Counted from the first letter of the stretch, positions 44,001 through 54,100 are shown. The stretch is DNA of 64,000 nt from JBBTCX01 sp964494205 (GCA_964494205.1 CAZBRD010000015.1:52078-116077); one strand, 5' to 3'. The notes: generated by a model not told the origin, from the sequence alone. A program made the numbers and translations.

Positions 44001-45694
44001 ATTGCTTCCGTTGCCTGGCCGGCGTAAATCACGTCCTCAAGCTGCAAGTCGGAGATGCGACCTTCGGCGACGACTTCCTGCGAAAGGTGATGTTGATAGT
44101 TGGGGTCCGGTGGTTCAACCGACGCCATTGCAGCCGATTCGACCACGTTAGCAGGGTGCAGGTGTGCACCGCGAACGATCGCTTTCTGCACGCGATACTC
44201 GGCGAAAACAGTTCCTTCGTTGACGCGAATTGCGTGCCGTGTGGCCGCTTGTTCGAGTTGACCTACATCACTTCGAACCGGTCGAGCGTGCTTAGGATCA
44301 ACCTCGCCGCCCACGCTCGCATCGGGTCGAGTTCCCTGGGAAGCGCCGTCCATTCGCGCTCCAGTTCGTTCGCTAAGATTCGAACCAGCAGACGCTCCTG
44401 CATCGTGGCCAACCAATTCCACGCCAGCCATTGCTCCGTCGTCACCGTAACGTTCGCGGTCGGCCGCACACCACCCGCCCCGTCCTCCAGCAATGCCGTG
44501 ATCAGTTCGATCACCGGGTCCATGTCGGGTTCGAACCTCGGCAAAAAGATCTCCTGCAAGACCAGCTTCGCGTTCTTTTTCACTTCTTTTACGAACTCGC
44601 CCATGAACGTCCTCCTGTGAAAGCACTTTCAGTAGCTCGTACGCTTCGTGTGGCGAGAGCCTGTCTCCAGTAATAATGTCGCGACTGTCGGGGGTCGGGC
44701 CGGTGTGGTCGATCACGAGGATTTGATGGTCGAATGACGTGCCGAATTTCGCGTAGGTTCTGCCGTCGAGGCCAATGTTCGCACGGACGCGATAGCGGCC
44801 GGCGATGTCGGCCCACCACGCCTTGAACCGGGGCCGATCAAGCGCCATCCCACGCCCGACGATGGCGACTAGGCGACCGCCCGGTACGAGGCGCAGAAGC
44901 GCCTGCTCAACATGTCTTGCCCCGAATCGTGTACTGTGCCCACGAACGCGTCCGCCCGTCGCCGAGAATGGCGGGTTCATCACTACCGCATCGTAGCATT
45001 TGTCGGATGGAAGCAGGTTGTCGAGGCGTTCCGCGTCGATGGCCATCGGTGAGAACCCTTGCACTTCCAGGAGAGTCCTCCGCCTCTTGTCGATTTCGTT
45101 GACATGGACATCGGCTCCCGCCAACCTTGCCAGCACGGCGATGTTGCCGGTTCCAGCGCTCGGCTCAAGCACACGCATCCCTGGCCGTAGCGCAGCGATC
45201 ATGATGACGAGGAAAGCTTCCGACGGCGGCGTGCTAAACTGCTGGAGCTCCACCTGAATAGAATCCCGCCGGATTTGCCATGGCATTCGACTCTCGACTC
45301 CCGCAAGTCGCTTCAGCGCACCAAGTACGTCTCCAAAATCAATGCCGGTACGCGCTAAGTAGATGTTCATTCCAGCTTCGGCGGCATCGAACATGTTGCG
45401 GGCGTGGCCCGCCGAACGGCCGACCGTCTCGCGGTAAACCTGGTTCAGCATCCGGCTGTCGAGCATAACGTCCGCTTCGGCTTCCAGATGCGATGCGACC
45501 CGTCTCGCGAAAAGCGTGAGGGAGAGTGCTAACCCGTCCTCGTCAGCATTATCTGTCAGCTTGCCCGCTGGCCCCGTAGCTGTCCCGTCCGGGTTCTGGT
45601 TTGCCCCGCCGTCATAGGCGAGCGGCAATACCGAGCTGTCGCGCGGCACGGTGGACCAATCGAATTGTAACTGAACAAACTTCGCCATATGCAT
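41075..45694 (-). CDS. methyltransferase-helicase fusion, strawberry-notch/DarB type
   Basis: 1539 residues. The N-terminal N6-adenine-type methyltransferase has LEPSAGTGNIAVLA (SAM site, about residue 170) and VMNPPFSATGG (catalytic NPPF, about residue 236). It is followed by an SF2 helicase with GDGTGIGKGR (Walker A, about residue 578), VIAFDEAHLMKN (DEAH, about residue 681) and SADQQMQAFGRVHRSNQ (motif VI). This helicase type is the strawberry-notch family; the same fusion is seen in DarB of phage P1, which protects injected DNA from type I restriction, and in many plasmid and ICE genes. Likely role: antirestriction during entry, or DNA marking. No ribosome binding site is evident at the start. 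It is divergent from the defence operon across a 280-base gap. Confidence 0.88.
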   Translation of the reverse strand: MHMAKFVQLQFDWSTVPRDSSVLPLAYDGGANQNPDGTATGPAGKLTDNADEDGLALSLTLFARRVASHLEAEADVMLDSRMLNQVYRETVGRSAGHARNMFDAAEAGMNIYLARTGIDFGDVLGALKRLAGVESRMPWQIRRDSIQVELQQFSTPPSEAFLVIMIAALRPGMRVLEPSAGTGNIAVLARLAGADVHVNEIDKRRRTLLEVQGFSPMAIDAERLDNLLPSDKCYDAVVMNPPFSATGGRVRGHSTRFGARHVEQALLRLVPGGRLVAIVGRGMALDRPRFKAWWADIAGRYRVRANIGLDGRTYAKFGTSFDHQILVIDHTGPTPDSRDIITGDRLSPHEAYELLKVLSQEDVHGRVRKRSEKEREAGLAGDLFAEVRTRHGPGDRTDHGIAGGRGGWCAADRERYGDDGAMAGVELVGHDAGASAGSNLSERTGARMDGASQGTRPDASVGGEVDPKHARPVRSDVGQLEQAATRHAIRVNEGTVFAEYRVQKAIVRGAHLHPANVVESAAMASVEPPDPNYQHHLSQEVVAEGRISDLQLEDVIYAGQATEAILPDGSRKGHWNGDGTGIGKGREIYAFIFDHLQQGRCKHVHISASHQLVADAERDRDAVGVPLPIIHQARLTAVDPIGVDGGIFFTTYTMLSMDFDGDRLRFKQLTDWLGPDFDGVIAFDEAHLMKNAAATPHGGKATVDEGTLRGNMGITLQRTFPQARVRYFSATGATEARHMAPYERLGLWGVGAPFPDFAAFLVAMERGGVAAMEMLCRDLKSAGTYLSRTISYGPTRLPDGRIMPDSAVEYEPLLHQLTGDERQQYDQIADLWAELLQAFENAEENACQKRSGGRYAQFYAAQQRFFLQLMMAYTLPDVLPAIETDLAAGRSVVLSLFNTGEAQADRKVRDARAQGLELSELDATPREMIVQLIEKQFPIYQYREETDLKTGNVICVRVLDAAGNPEINRENLRYQRELLDKVADLDIPHNPLDAIVTRFGVDNVAEISGRTHRWEKGKYVRRKLHGVPRRQLNEYETRLFRAGHKRLAVISGAGTTGISVHADATAKNQRRRVFYAFQLSWSADQQMQAFGRVHRSNQTSAPIIRLVLLDLAGQKRLVNAISKRLAALGALTKGERHSLSSELFRPEDVTDEYGKAALTRLYRQIERNEHVGIGIGLRVLERMGVLNKEKTAVRDSYARNVDQFLNRIMVLPVEKQNQLFELFYQRYMEAVEAAKHAGAFDFGVEEIRARDLRMIAESQVLFVDTQSGARTMLHELEGEVDVVRHTFAGALASYASEGFIRNRRSGRIYAAGAHFDTRPNEVLLTAVKGPRRGIDRSDLAEKYDDVARETAREWWEREYEQTPATEPKRFHILSGAIFPVYDKIMGASGIQSVKIARAVLADGHALVGLNLGAADVPNVKQRLGIGTPLSAASPVDILSLLDGGGEIELDNGWRLAKERLAGDDIVELVLNGVPANRAELEDCGLSEEIVRFKRRWFVIREEAETVLPKLLARHKPVRDVTQADATVGESPEPNETPFD

Positions 45695-45880
45695 CGGATC
45701 CGTGGACCCTGACCAGCGTTATGGCGAGTTAAGGTGCCCGCGTGCTCTTAGCTTGAGAGCATGCGGCCTGGCGAGTCTCTGAGCGCCGTTGGAGCACTGT
45801 TTGAAGCAAGTTCCGACTCTCGCGAGCCGAAGGCACGTAATACCTGTCGTGAAACCCACTCCAGTGCCGAACGCTCGACC

Positions 45881-45910
45881 TTGGACAGCCCAACGCCTGT
45901 CCAATAGAAT
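45881..45910 (+). promoter_or_regulatory. promoter with overlapping operator-like inverted repeat for the defence operon
   Basis: TTGGAC (45881-45886), an 18-base spacer and TAGAAT (45905-45910) form a good sigma-70-type promoter. TTGGACA (45881-45887) and TGTCCAA (45898-45904) are a perfect inverted repeat spanning the -35 and the spacer, placed where a repressor would block polymerase. The HTH gene begins 62 bases downstream. Confidence 0.65.
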
Positions 45911-45972
45911 CGCTTTCGCTGGCTGTTACCGGCCAAGGCTAGGCTAAACGTGGCGAGCGCAAGGTGGGTACG

Positions 45973-46194
45973 ATGAATGATCGCCTGTTGTCGGTTGGCG
46001 ACGTGGCCAAGTTTCTTGGGATCAAGCCCGACACTGTCTACAAGTGGATCGAGCGGCACGGCCTTCCCGGCCGCAAAGTAGGTCGAATTTGGAAATTCCG
46101 GCAAGACGAGGTCGACGCATGGTTTGATAAGCAGCCTGGTAGGGGAAGGACCGGTCCAGGCGGTTCGCGCAAGCGCCATCGAGGGCGAGTATGA
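45973..46194 (+). CDS. MerR/excisionase-type HTH protein, first gene of the defence operon
   Basis: 73 residues. The helix-turn-helix and its recognition elements are typical: LLSVGDVAKFLGIKPDTVYK, WIERHGLPGRKVGRIWKFRQ, then DEVDAWF. The basic tail (GRGRTGPGGSRKRHRGRV) could contact DNA further. The start ATG 45973 follows AAGGTGG; the earlier GTG 45964 lies within that site and is unlikely. The stop overlaps the ATG of the methyltransferase gene (ATGA). It is probably the operon's own regulator acting at the inverted repeat upstream, much as small C proteins control restriction-modification genes. Confidence 0.8.
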   Translation: MNDRLLSVGDVAKFLGIKPDTVYKWIERHGLPGRKVGRIWKFRQDEVDAWFDKQPGRGRTGPGGSRKRHRGRV

Positions 46195-47510
46195 ACGTTC
46201 TGGCGCAAAAGTTCCGCGAAAGTGAGGCCCTACCAGGCAATTTCGTGGATTTGTTTGCAGGTTGCGGAGGCCTTTCGCTTGGCCTCATGTCTGCGGGGTG
46301 GAAAGGGCTGTTCGCGGTCGAGCAGGATTCGCTGGCGTTCCAGACGCTCAGGCACAATCTGGTCGATCGACAGCCGCACTGCCCATACTCGTACAAGTGG
46401 CCATCTTGGCTTGAAAAAGGCCCGATCGAGATCAGCCAGTTTATTAGGCAACACCGTGCGGACCTTGCCTCGTTGAAGGGAACCGTGGATTTACTTGCTG
46501 GCGGGCCGCCCTGCCAAGGATTCTCCCTCGCAGGCCGCAGGAAGAGCAACGATCCTCGCAACGAGCTCTTTAAGCACTACGTCAAGCTCGTCAAGATCCT
46601 GGAGCCGCCAATTCTACTCCTTGAGAATGTCAAGGGCATATCTGTTGCCTTCCGCAAGCCAGCGAAGGGCAAAAAACGAAGCAAGCATCCGACAAGGCCC
46701 TTTTCGGAACGCATAAAGACGAACTTGCAAAGGGCCGGGTACCACGTGTTTACGAAGCTCGTGCATGGAACCGACGTGGGCGTGCCGCAGTTCCGGCCAC
46801 GGTACATCATGCTGGCGATTCGGCGCGACTTGCTCAAGGAACGTCACGGGTTCGATCCTTTCATGGACTTCGATGCCCGTCGGAAGGAGTTTTTGACGAG
46901 AAAGGGCCTTCCTACCGACAGGCCTGTGACAGTGAAGCAATCAATTTCCGACCTCGAAAAGAAGAATAAGAAGATCATCGAGTGCGTTGATTCGCCCGGC
47001 TTCAAGCAGATCGAATACAAGCGGCCGGTGAGCCGCTACCAGCGCCTCTTGCACGGCACGCTCAACGGGACCGCACCCAACAGTCTCCGCCTTGCCAGGC
47101 ACGGCTCCGAGGTCACCGCGCGCTTCAAGAAGATCCTCTTGACCTGTCGAAAGGGCGTCCAGCTATCCGCGGGTGACCGTGAGCACTTCAAACTCAAAAA
47201 GCACTGTGTCGTACCGCTTCATCCCAGCAAACCGTCACACACGCTCACCACACTCCCCGACGATTTGCTTCACTACTCCGAGCCGCGCATCCTAACCGTT
47301 CGTGAATACGCCCGGCTACAATCTTTTCCCGATTGGTACGACTTCAAGGGCAAGTATACGACCGGGGGTGACCGACGCTTGCGGGAATGTCCGCGCTACA
47401 CGCAAGCAGGCAATGCCGTGCCACCGTTCCTTGCCGAGTTCGTCGGCGTGCTGATCGCTGATCTGCGACGGACGTTTTTACCGCAGGAGGCGGCATGCCG
47501 GCGAACCTAA
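46191..47510 (+). CDS. DNA (cytosine-5) methyltransferase
   Basis: 439 residues with all main 5mC-methyltransferase motifs in order: FVDLFAGCGGLSLG (I, residues 18-31), GGPPCQGFS (IV, catalytic Cys108), ENV (VI, Glu145), QFRPR (VIII, from Gln200), a target-recognition region of about 150 residues, and QAGNAVPP (X). The recognition sequence cannot be read. It follows the HTH gene with a four-base overlap and overlaps the next gene by 16 bases. No conventional restriction enzyme follows; in its place come three large proteins, two of them ATPases. The enzyme would mark self DNA. It is full length and looks active. Confidence 0.93.
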   Translation: MNVLAQKFRESEALPGNFVDLFAGCGGLSLGLMSAGWKGLFAVEQDSLAFQTLRHNLVDRQPHCPYSYKWPSWLEKGPIEISQFIRQHRADLASLKGTVDLLAGGPPCQGFSLAGRRKSNDPRNELFKHYVKLVKILEPPILLLENVKGISVAFRKPAKGKKRSKHPTRPFSERIKTNLQRAGYHVFTKLVHGTDVGVPQFRPRYIMLAIRRDLLKERHGFDPFMDFDARRKEFLTRKGLPTDRPVTVKQSISDLEKKNKKIIECVDSPGFKQIEYKRPVSRYQRLLHGTLNGTAPNSLRLARHGSEVTARFKKILLTCRKGVQLSAGDREHFKLKKHCVVPLHPSKPSHTLTTLPDDLLHYSEPRILTVREYARLQSFPDWYDFKGKYTTGGDRRLRECPRYTQAGNAVPPFLAEFVGVLIADLRRTFLPQEAACRRT

Positions 47511-49564
47511 ATCCACAAGTGATTGACCTGCTGACTTGGCACGGCCACTCAGCGGGTGGGGTTCACGTACCGTTTCAACAGCGTCCCAACCCCGTTGGCC
47601 AAGTGATTGAGACAGGCCTCGTGCGCCGACTTCGCGCGCTCGCCGGGGAAATTGCTGCCAATGCGACGTCGCAGCCGCGATGGATATTCCTGGTCGGTGG
47701 TCCGGGGAACGGGAAGTCCGAAACGGTGCAGGACTTTCTCACTCACCTTGACGCCGGACTTGGAGCCCAGAGAGGACTCGTCGATGCCCTAAGGCGGCAA
47801 TTCACGCGTCCAGGCTTGCTCCCGCGCAAGGTCGAAATCCTCCCGGAAAATCTTACGCGAGGTTCGGAGGAGTTCGCGGCTAAGGTCGGTCGCCTCATTG
47901 TTGTTCAAGACGCGACAGCAACAGAGACGGCTACTGGAAACGCTGCCGAGGAGTTGGCAAACGACATCGCCGACTTGTTCACGTGCCATTCGACGCCTCC
48001 AGTTCCCGTATTCGTCGCGTGCGCCAATCGCGGGCTCCTCGCGCGGGCAATGAACGAAGCGGTACGCATGTATAGCCCCGGCAATCCCGTCAGAGAACTA
48101 CTTGCCCACGTCATTCAGGCGTCAAGTCTTGGCCACGAAACGCTTGCCGGCCGCAAGCGCTGCTGGCCCCTTGAGGGCAATGAAGGATTCGCGTGCTGGC
48201 CACTGGACGTAGAGAGCTTGCTCTCCGCCAGTCAGGGCACAAATCCGTTCGAACTTGTTCTTCGTCAGGCAGTTGAAGTAGCCCGATGGGAGACAGCTGG
48301 GCGCTGTCACGACTGCACGTCTCGAACTCTCTGTCCCTTCCGCCAAAATGCGGAATGGCTACGCACCGACGCTCAGCGCGCGAACCTGCTCACCCTGCTC
48401 CGTCGCGGTGAACTGGCTCGCGGCCAACGCTGGAATTTCCGTGACGCGTTCTCACTGGTAGCGGAACTGCTCGTCGGCCAGTGGAGCGACTTTGAGCCGT
48501 CAACTCACCCGTGCCAGTGGGTTCACCAACACTTCGCGACGACTGGCGCGACTGCTGGTGAGGCTCGCAGCGTATTGACACTCGCGACTCACCTCTATCC
48601 CCACGCGATGTTCCGGGGTGGAGAATCCAGCAAGGCGTCCACGACGTTTATGGAAGAACGAGCAGTCACTGCGCAAACGCAACCGCTTACGCATGCGCTC
48701 ATTTCTGGCCTAAGCATCGGCGATAGCCGTGCGCCCTCCAAGCCGATCCGGGACATTCTCGCAAGGGACTACGCACGCGTAGACCCGGCGGCCTACACGC
48801 CGGCCATTCCTACGCACACGCTCAGGGTCATCGAAGATGCCTTCTGCCAGTCTGTGGAGCAGGGACGATCGGAGTTGCTTCATTCTTCTCCCGCCGCTGT
48901 TGAGGACCGACTGCTCCATTTTCTTGAAAAGGCCGAGGAGGAGTGGGACACACTGGGTCGCGAATCCGCGACAGCCATTGCTGCAGTATGCCTACTTCGC
49001 AAGATTGCCGCCATGATCGCCAAGCGCAGCGCTGGACTTCGCCAAGGGCACCATGCCCTTGACGAGTACCTAGCCGACTACGAGGCATCACTCCGAAACG
49101 CTGAACGACTCGCCCAAATCCGTGGTGCACTCCAGCCATTGCTCGGTGAGACCGTACCTCGATTCAACATGCTGGAGATTCTGGGGCAACCCACGGCAGA
49201 GCGCCAGCCGCTCGTGAGCCTGAATGGCCAAGGGCCAGGTATTCGCCCAGTGCCCGCTCCCGTTGGCGATGACGCGACGCCGGGGCACGACGTACCCTGC
49301 ATCGAGTTCACGAACCTGAACTACCGAATCCCATTGACCTTTGACTTCTTCATGGCGGTTCGTCTGCGGAAAGACGGTTGTGCGGGTAGCAGCCTACCGG
49401 CCAGCGTCCGAGCGGCGATCGACCGTGTCCGCCACCGCATCGCGGGCGGCTTGTGCCGGGATGACGACTTCTTCGTAGACGGTCGCGCATCCATAACGCT
49501 GTCTGCCAGTAAGCGGCTAACGCTCCCCGTTGCCGGCGGAAGCCCGACGGTTACCACCGACTAA
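47495..49564 (+). CDS. P-loop ATPase of the defence operon
   Basis: 689 residues, AGGAGG four bases upstream of ATG 47495. Walker A is GGPGNGKS (residues 68-75), followed by ETVQDFLTHL; a Walker B-like strand is VPVFVACANRG near residue 170. A Cys cluster, CHDCTSRTLC, near residue 270 may bind zinc. The long C-terminal half is helical (FLEKAEEEWDTLGRESATAI) and ends in a small domain with PLTFDFFMAVRLRKDG. I recognise no named family. Its gene neighbours suggest that it is the nucleotide-driven or sensing component of a three-protein complex with the two products downstream. Confidence 0.75.
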   Translation: MPANLNPQVIDLLTWHGHSAGGVHVPFQQRPNPVGQVIETGLVRRLRALAGEIAANATSQPRWIFLVGGPGNGKSETVQDFLTHLDAGLGAQRGLVDALRRQFTRPGLLPRKVEILPENLTRGSEEFAAKVGRLIVVQDATATETATGNAAEELANDIADLFTCHSTPPVPVFVACANRGLLARAMNEAVRMYSPGNPVRELLAHVIQASSLGHETLAGRKRCWPLEGNEGFACWPLDVESLLSASQGTNPFELVLRQAVEVARWETAGRCHDCTSRTLCPFRQNAEWLRTDAQRANLLTLLRRGELARGQRWNFRDAFSLVAELLVGQWSDFEPSTHPCQWVHQHFATTGATAGEARSVLTLATHLYPHAMFRGGESSKASTTFMEERAVTAQTQPLTHALISGLSIGDSRAPSKPIRDILARDYARVDPAAYTPAIPTHTLRVIEDAFCQSVEQGRSELLHSSPAAVEDRLLHFLEKAEEEWDTLGRESATAIAAVCLLRKIAAMIAKRSAGLRQGHHALDEYLADYEASLRNAERLAQIRGALQPLLGETVPRFNMLEILGQPTAERQPLVSLNGQGPGIRPVPAPVGDDATPGHDVPCIEFTNLNYRIPLTFDFFMAVRLRKDGCAGSSLPASVRAAIDRVRHRIAGGLCRDDDFFVDGRASITLSASKRLTLPVAGGSPTVTTD

Positions 49565-49575
49565 GAGAACGCCGC

Positions 49576-51138
49576 ATGCCACTGCCGTTGCAAGATTTTG
49601 AGAGCGAGCCGACGAAAGTGCGGCACCCTGTGTACGAGGGCTCGTTCCTCTATACGACCGCACCGGAATGGTCCACCGGGGAAGTACTACTAGCCGCAGC
49701 ATGCAGGCGCCTAGTACTGGGAGTCAACGAGAGCGCGGTGGACTTACAGAACATCGCTCGCACGCCACCGCGCATGCCCACAGCCGTGGGCGGACGCGAT
49801 GTCTGGACCCCGCTGCTTACCGAGCGTGGCGGCATTTCAAGCCCGCTTAGACATGGACAATTCAGTCCAACGGCGTCACGGCAGCTCATGCCGCTTGTGC
49901 CCTCCGTTGCGCGGATCGCCGGTGTACTCGGAAAACGTCCGCGTAGCCGCTGGAATCCGTCGAATCTACTTCTCGAAGCGATCGGCGCAGGCAAGGGAAA
50001 AGCGAGCGGAGAAGCCCTCATCATCGCACTTGGCGAGGCATTGGAGATCTCGGCACGCGACGATGTCTTTGCTCGCTTCGTGGAGAACTCCCTACAACAA
50101 GGCCTCCAGGGCATTGATCCTGTGCCGATAACACCGGCACCGTTCAGATCGCTTTCGCTCCCCGATGACTGCCTCCGCGCGCATCGCGGTGTCGCGAAAA
50201 CGGCGAGGCGGCTTTCTCCTGCCGAGCGCTTCTGTTCCGATCTTCCGACCGTTCTGACCACCAAGGGGGCGCTCACCCGTCGCCAATGGACTGTCCTCGT
50301 TGAATCCGCGCTTCGCCTTGGGCTGGGGATGCACGTTCTTTGGACGTGTAGTGCCAATATCCTCGTGTGGAATCAGGTCCTCGCCGTTGCCTCTGGCAAC
50401 GCCCCGCCAAGCGCCACTACGATCGAGGCTATGCTTTGGGAGACGCACGACGACGCAACCCCGCTACTAGAGCTAGGCACAAACGCCAAACCACTGATCG
50501 AACGACTGATTGAGCAGTACGCGTGCGCGCGCACGGGCTTGAACTTGCTGCTCTGCCGCTTGGATGATGCCGGGGCTGCCTGGCCCGATACTTTGCCGAT
50601 TGGATTTGCCTCGAACCCCCCAAGGCTCGCGCCTTCGGCAGTGGCCGAGTTCATAGCACACGTTCACGCGCACCGTCAGGCGATTGATCCGAATGATGCG
50701 GGCCAGTGGCTGCGCGCCCGAGTATGCGCGTTGTTCGACAGCCGCGAAGAACTTCGAGCCTTGGCACAGCGCAAGGGGGGGTACACCAAGAACCTCTTCG
50801 AGTTCGCGAGGCACAGTCTTGGGCAAGTGAAGGCAGATGAACCAGATCAGCGTTGCTACGACCTTTCGTACCTGCTCGCCTACACGGACGAACGAAGGCC
50901 GCTACCGGTACAACCGGGACCAGCGATGCTCGTGATGCTTGTGCATGCCTGTTGCGCAGCAAATCCTGACATCCCCGTAAGCCTTGACGATTTCCGTAGG
51001 CACCTCGGTGATTACGGGCTTCGCGTACCGGCGGGCGAACTCGTGCATGGTAAGACCGGGCACGATCTATCCATGCTCGGCCTGATGGTCGATAGCCCTG
51101 ACGCAGCCGGAGGCCGGTTGTTGGTGAAGCCGTTTTAG
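49576..51138 (+). CDS. 520-residue protein of the defence operon, unknown fold
   Basis: Eleven bases after the ATPase gene. The N-terminus begins EGSFLYTTAPEWSTGEVLLA. The centre contains RSRWNPSNLLLEAIGAGKGK and a helical segment TTKGALTRRQWTVLVESALR. The end has YDLSYLLAYTDERRPLPVQP, followed by a helix pair and the sequence GKTGHDLSMLGLMVDSPDAA. There is no nucleotide-binding motif and no transmembrane helix. I cannot assign a family. Its position between two ATPases and its size suggest an adaptor that bridges them; gene order ATPase/adaptor/very large protein resembles in size the DptF/G/H set of phosphorothioation-dependent restriction, but I cannot claim homology. Confidence 0.65.
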   Translation: MPLPLQDFESEPTKVRHPVYEGSFLYTTAPEWSTGEVLLAAACRRLVLGVNESAVDLQNIARTPPRMPTAVGGRDVWTPLLTERGGISSPLRHGQFSPTASRQLMPLVPSVARIAGVLGKRPRSRWNPSNLLLEAIGAGKGKASGEALIIALGEALEISARDDVFARFVENSLQQGLQGIDPVPITPAPFRSLSLPDDCLRAHRGVAKTARRLSPAERFCSDLPTVLTTKGALTRRQWTVLVESALRLGLGMHVLWTCSANILVWNQVLAVASGNAPPSATTIEAMLWETHDDATPLLELGTNAKPLIERLIEQYACARTGLNLLLCRLDDAGAAWPDTLPIGFASNPPRLAPSAVAEFIAHVHAHRQAIDPNDAGQWLRARVCALFDSREELRALAQRKGGYTKNLFEFARHSLGQVKADEPDQRCYDLSYLLAYTDERRPLPVQPGPAMLVMLVHACCAANPDIPVSLDDFRRHLGDYGLRVPAGELVHGKTGHDLSMLGLMVDSPDAAGGRLLVKPF

Positions 51139-51166
51139 AGGACGAAACCGCGAAAGAGGATTTTGG

Positions 51167-54100
51167 ATGCGCGCCCTTGCCGAATGCCTGAAGACCTACG
51201 TCGAGCAGCACTTTGGTGCGGCAGTCGGGCGCGACCCAAGTGCCTTCGTTCGTCCTGTAATGGTGGGCCCGCCCGACGCCGCCCTTCGCGAATTGTTTTC
51301 TATTCTGACTGGCGCAGGACAGCACGATTGGCAACCGGTTCCGGGCACACCGTCGCGCGACGTGGTGGTTCTGCTGATAGTCCCCGACGCACCCACGGGG
51401 GGTACGACTCTTTCCCAAGTAAGTGGCTGGGATTATGCCGTTTCCATTCGCAACAGCTGTCAACGTGTCCTGATTCTGGCGAGCCGGCGAGCATGGGACA
51501 ACCGTCCGGAGTCACTCGCAAACACCACAGAAACGATTGGCGAGATCGGCGCCGGGCGATCGAACGACGACCCGCTCCAGGCGCATCTCGCTGCCGCCGT
51601 TACGGCGCGTGTCGGTCTCCAAGAGCCCCAGGCGCGTGACCTGATCCGCCTTATTCGCGCCGAGTCCGCAAGCCTTGAACCGGCTGCTCGCGATGCCATG
51701 GCCTGGGAGGTATTGGAGCGGCTGTTGTCGGCTGCTCCGGGTCCATCCGCCATTGACACAGCGTGCCGCGCCGCCGGCCTGCCGGTGACTGCCAACAGTG
51801 GAATCGGCTACCGCGAGGCGTATGGCATCTTATCGAGCCTTGGGCGATTCGTTGCGACCGAGGGGCTTCGCGACGCGACGGATCAGATGAAACAGACAGC
51901 CGCCGCGCAAACGCACGGTGTTGGTCCGAGCCTAGACGCGTTGTACGTCCATCTGTCAAGCGGTTTGTTCTCACCCACGCTGCTGCAAACTGCTCCCTCC
52001 CGGTATTACCGCGTCGCAATGCCAACACCGCCTTGGTACGACGCCCTCACGACGACTATACTGGGCGAGATTCTTGCCGAGCTTGATCAGGGACCGCAGC
52101 AAGGTCGGCTTGCCTTGACGTGCATGAACGGACTGCCAGGAGCTAACCCGGTGCGCAAGGGTCCGTTTGTCGTGGCAAGCGACGTTGAATTGCGAGCATC
52201 CACATCGCCAGGACCGTTACCCGCGGGCGTCACGTTCTCGCGCAAGATTGACCGTGCACCAGAGACGGCCGTTGCGCCATTACCAATGGACTCCTCCAAA
52301 GCAACGGATGCCGCCGTTCCCAACCACCGGAAACCAATCAAGTACAAAGCTGAAGCGCCAACTTTCCGCGCGGGCACCGTTGACGTGATCGTCCTGGAGT
52401 CATTTGCCTGCGGCGGCATGGTCGTCGCGCGCGACGCGGAGCGCAACGGCATCCCCGTTCACGCCGCGCGTAGCGGCGCATGGACCCAGGAACTCACGCT
52501 GTCGAGAGGCGGAAGCACTGAGTTCACTGTGTTCCACGCGAGCCGCGTAGCACAAGTGAACGTGTGCCGCGCAGGAGAACCGCCGCAGGTGCAGGCGACG
52601 ACTCCCGGCGCTTCCTCCGTCGCAATCACAGTTGACGTTGAAGATAACGACGTGTTCACCGTGACGCTTAGTGACGCAGCGGGCGCCGTTGTCGGCGAGT
52701 GGACAATCCAAGCGACTGTCGAGGACTTTGCGGAAGTCGCCGAGTCACGGCTTGAGGCCTTGATTCGCGAGCACCGGACTCCCAAGCGAAAATGCATCCC
52801 GCACGCTCCAGACACGGCCCTGCACCGCCTTGAGCTTGGTTCCTACCTCAGCTCGGCGGAGAGCTGGCGTCCGGTCTTAGCGTGCTGGACCTCCGCAGGC
52901 GCGGGCTGCCGCTCCGTTGACTGGACTGGCTCACGCACACTCGGTGATGTAGCGCCACAAATTGACCCAAGATCGACTTTGACGCCACCTGTCGCACTCC
53001 TGCGGGCCCGTGACACCGTTCGCCTCGCTTTGTTCCAGGAGCAGCGATGTCTCTCCGAGATCCACTTAGACGCGCCCGCCCTGGCGCCGCTCGTGACGGA
53101 CTACTTGCGGCACTACCGGGACTGGCTGACCGAAGACGTCTCAGCCGCCTGCTGGCTTGACGTAATCGCTATTCATGCCGCCGAGTGGAATGCCCAGGCA
53201 GGCAGCCATGTTGCCACTGATGAGCCCGTCGTCATCCTGCTATCTCCGCTTCACCCACTCCGTTTGGCTTGGCATGTGATTGCCCAGCGCCAGCTTGCAG
53301 ATTCATTGAGTCAGCCCTGCCCCGGCGCTGGCCTCTTGAGTCCAGCCCACTGCCCAGACGCCGCACTGCTCCAACTATGGGATGGTCACGCTCCAAAGCC
53401 GCGGGCGTTCTTCTCACTCCCGTGCGAACACCCGCACTGGGCGGTTCTCATCAACACGATGTTCCTCGACAAGCCGGGACCACGCGCTGAAACCATGCTC
53501 CGCCTTTCCGAGCTCGGGCTGGATGTTCAAGCGATCACTGGTGGGTTCACCGCACAACAGACGCAAGACAGTCTTTCTGAGGTCAATCGTTTGCTTCCGG
53601 CGCGGGCAACGCTCCGCGTCGGCATCGTCGGCGACTCAGAAACTTCCAGCGAGTGCGGCGATGGTGTCTTTCGCTGGAGCAAGGCTCAGCACTCGCTGGA
53701 CTGGGTCCCCGCGTCCAGCAATCTCCGGGTCGAGGTTTTTGACACCCGTGTTGCGACCGATCCTTCGCCCGAAAAACTCGCAGACCTTTCCGAGGCAACT
53801 GGCGAGCGAGTTCGGTGGTTCAAGCTGGCCGCCGCTGCACCTGTCCCCAAGCTCGACCTCACCATCATTGACCAGCTAGGTGTGCGCTCGCACGAGGCAG
53901 CCATCGGTGCGACTCGTTCCGCCACGGCGCCGGGCGCACTTTACCGTGCGCGCGTTCGCGAAGACTTCCAGGACGCGCGATCAATCTTGGAATCGCGTGT
54001 GTCGACCACTCGCCTCGCTGGCAACGATCTGGGGGCGCTCCTATCACAGACCTTGCAGGCCTACGAAGAACTAGTAGATGCCGACGGTCACCACACCCAT

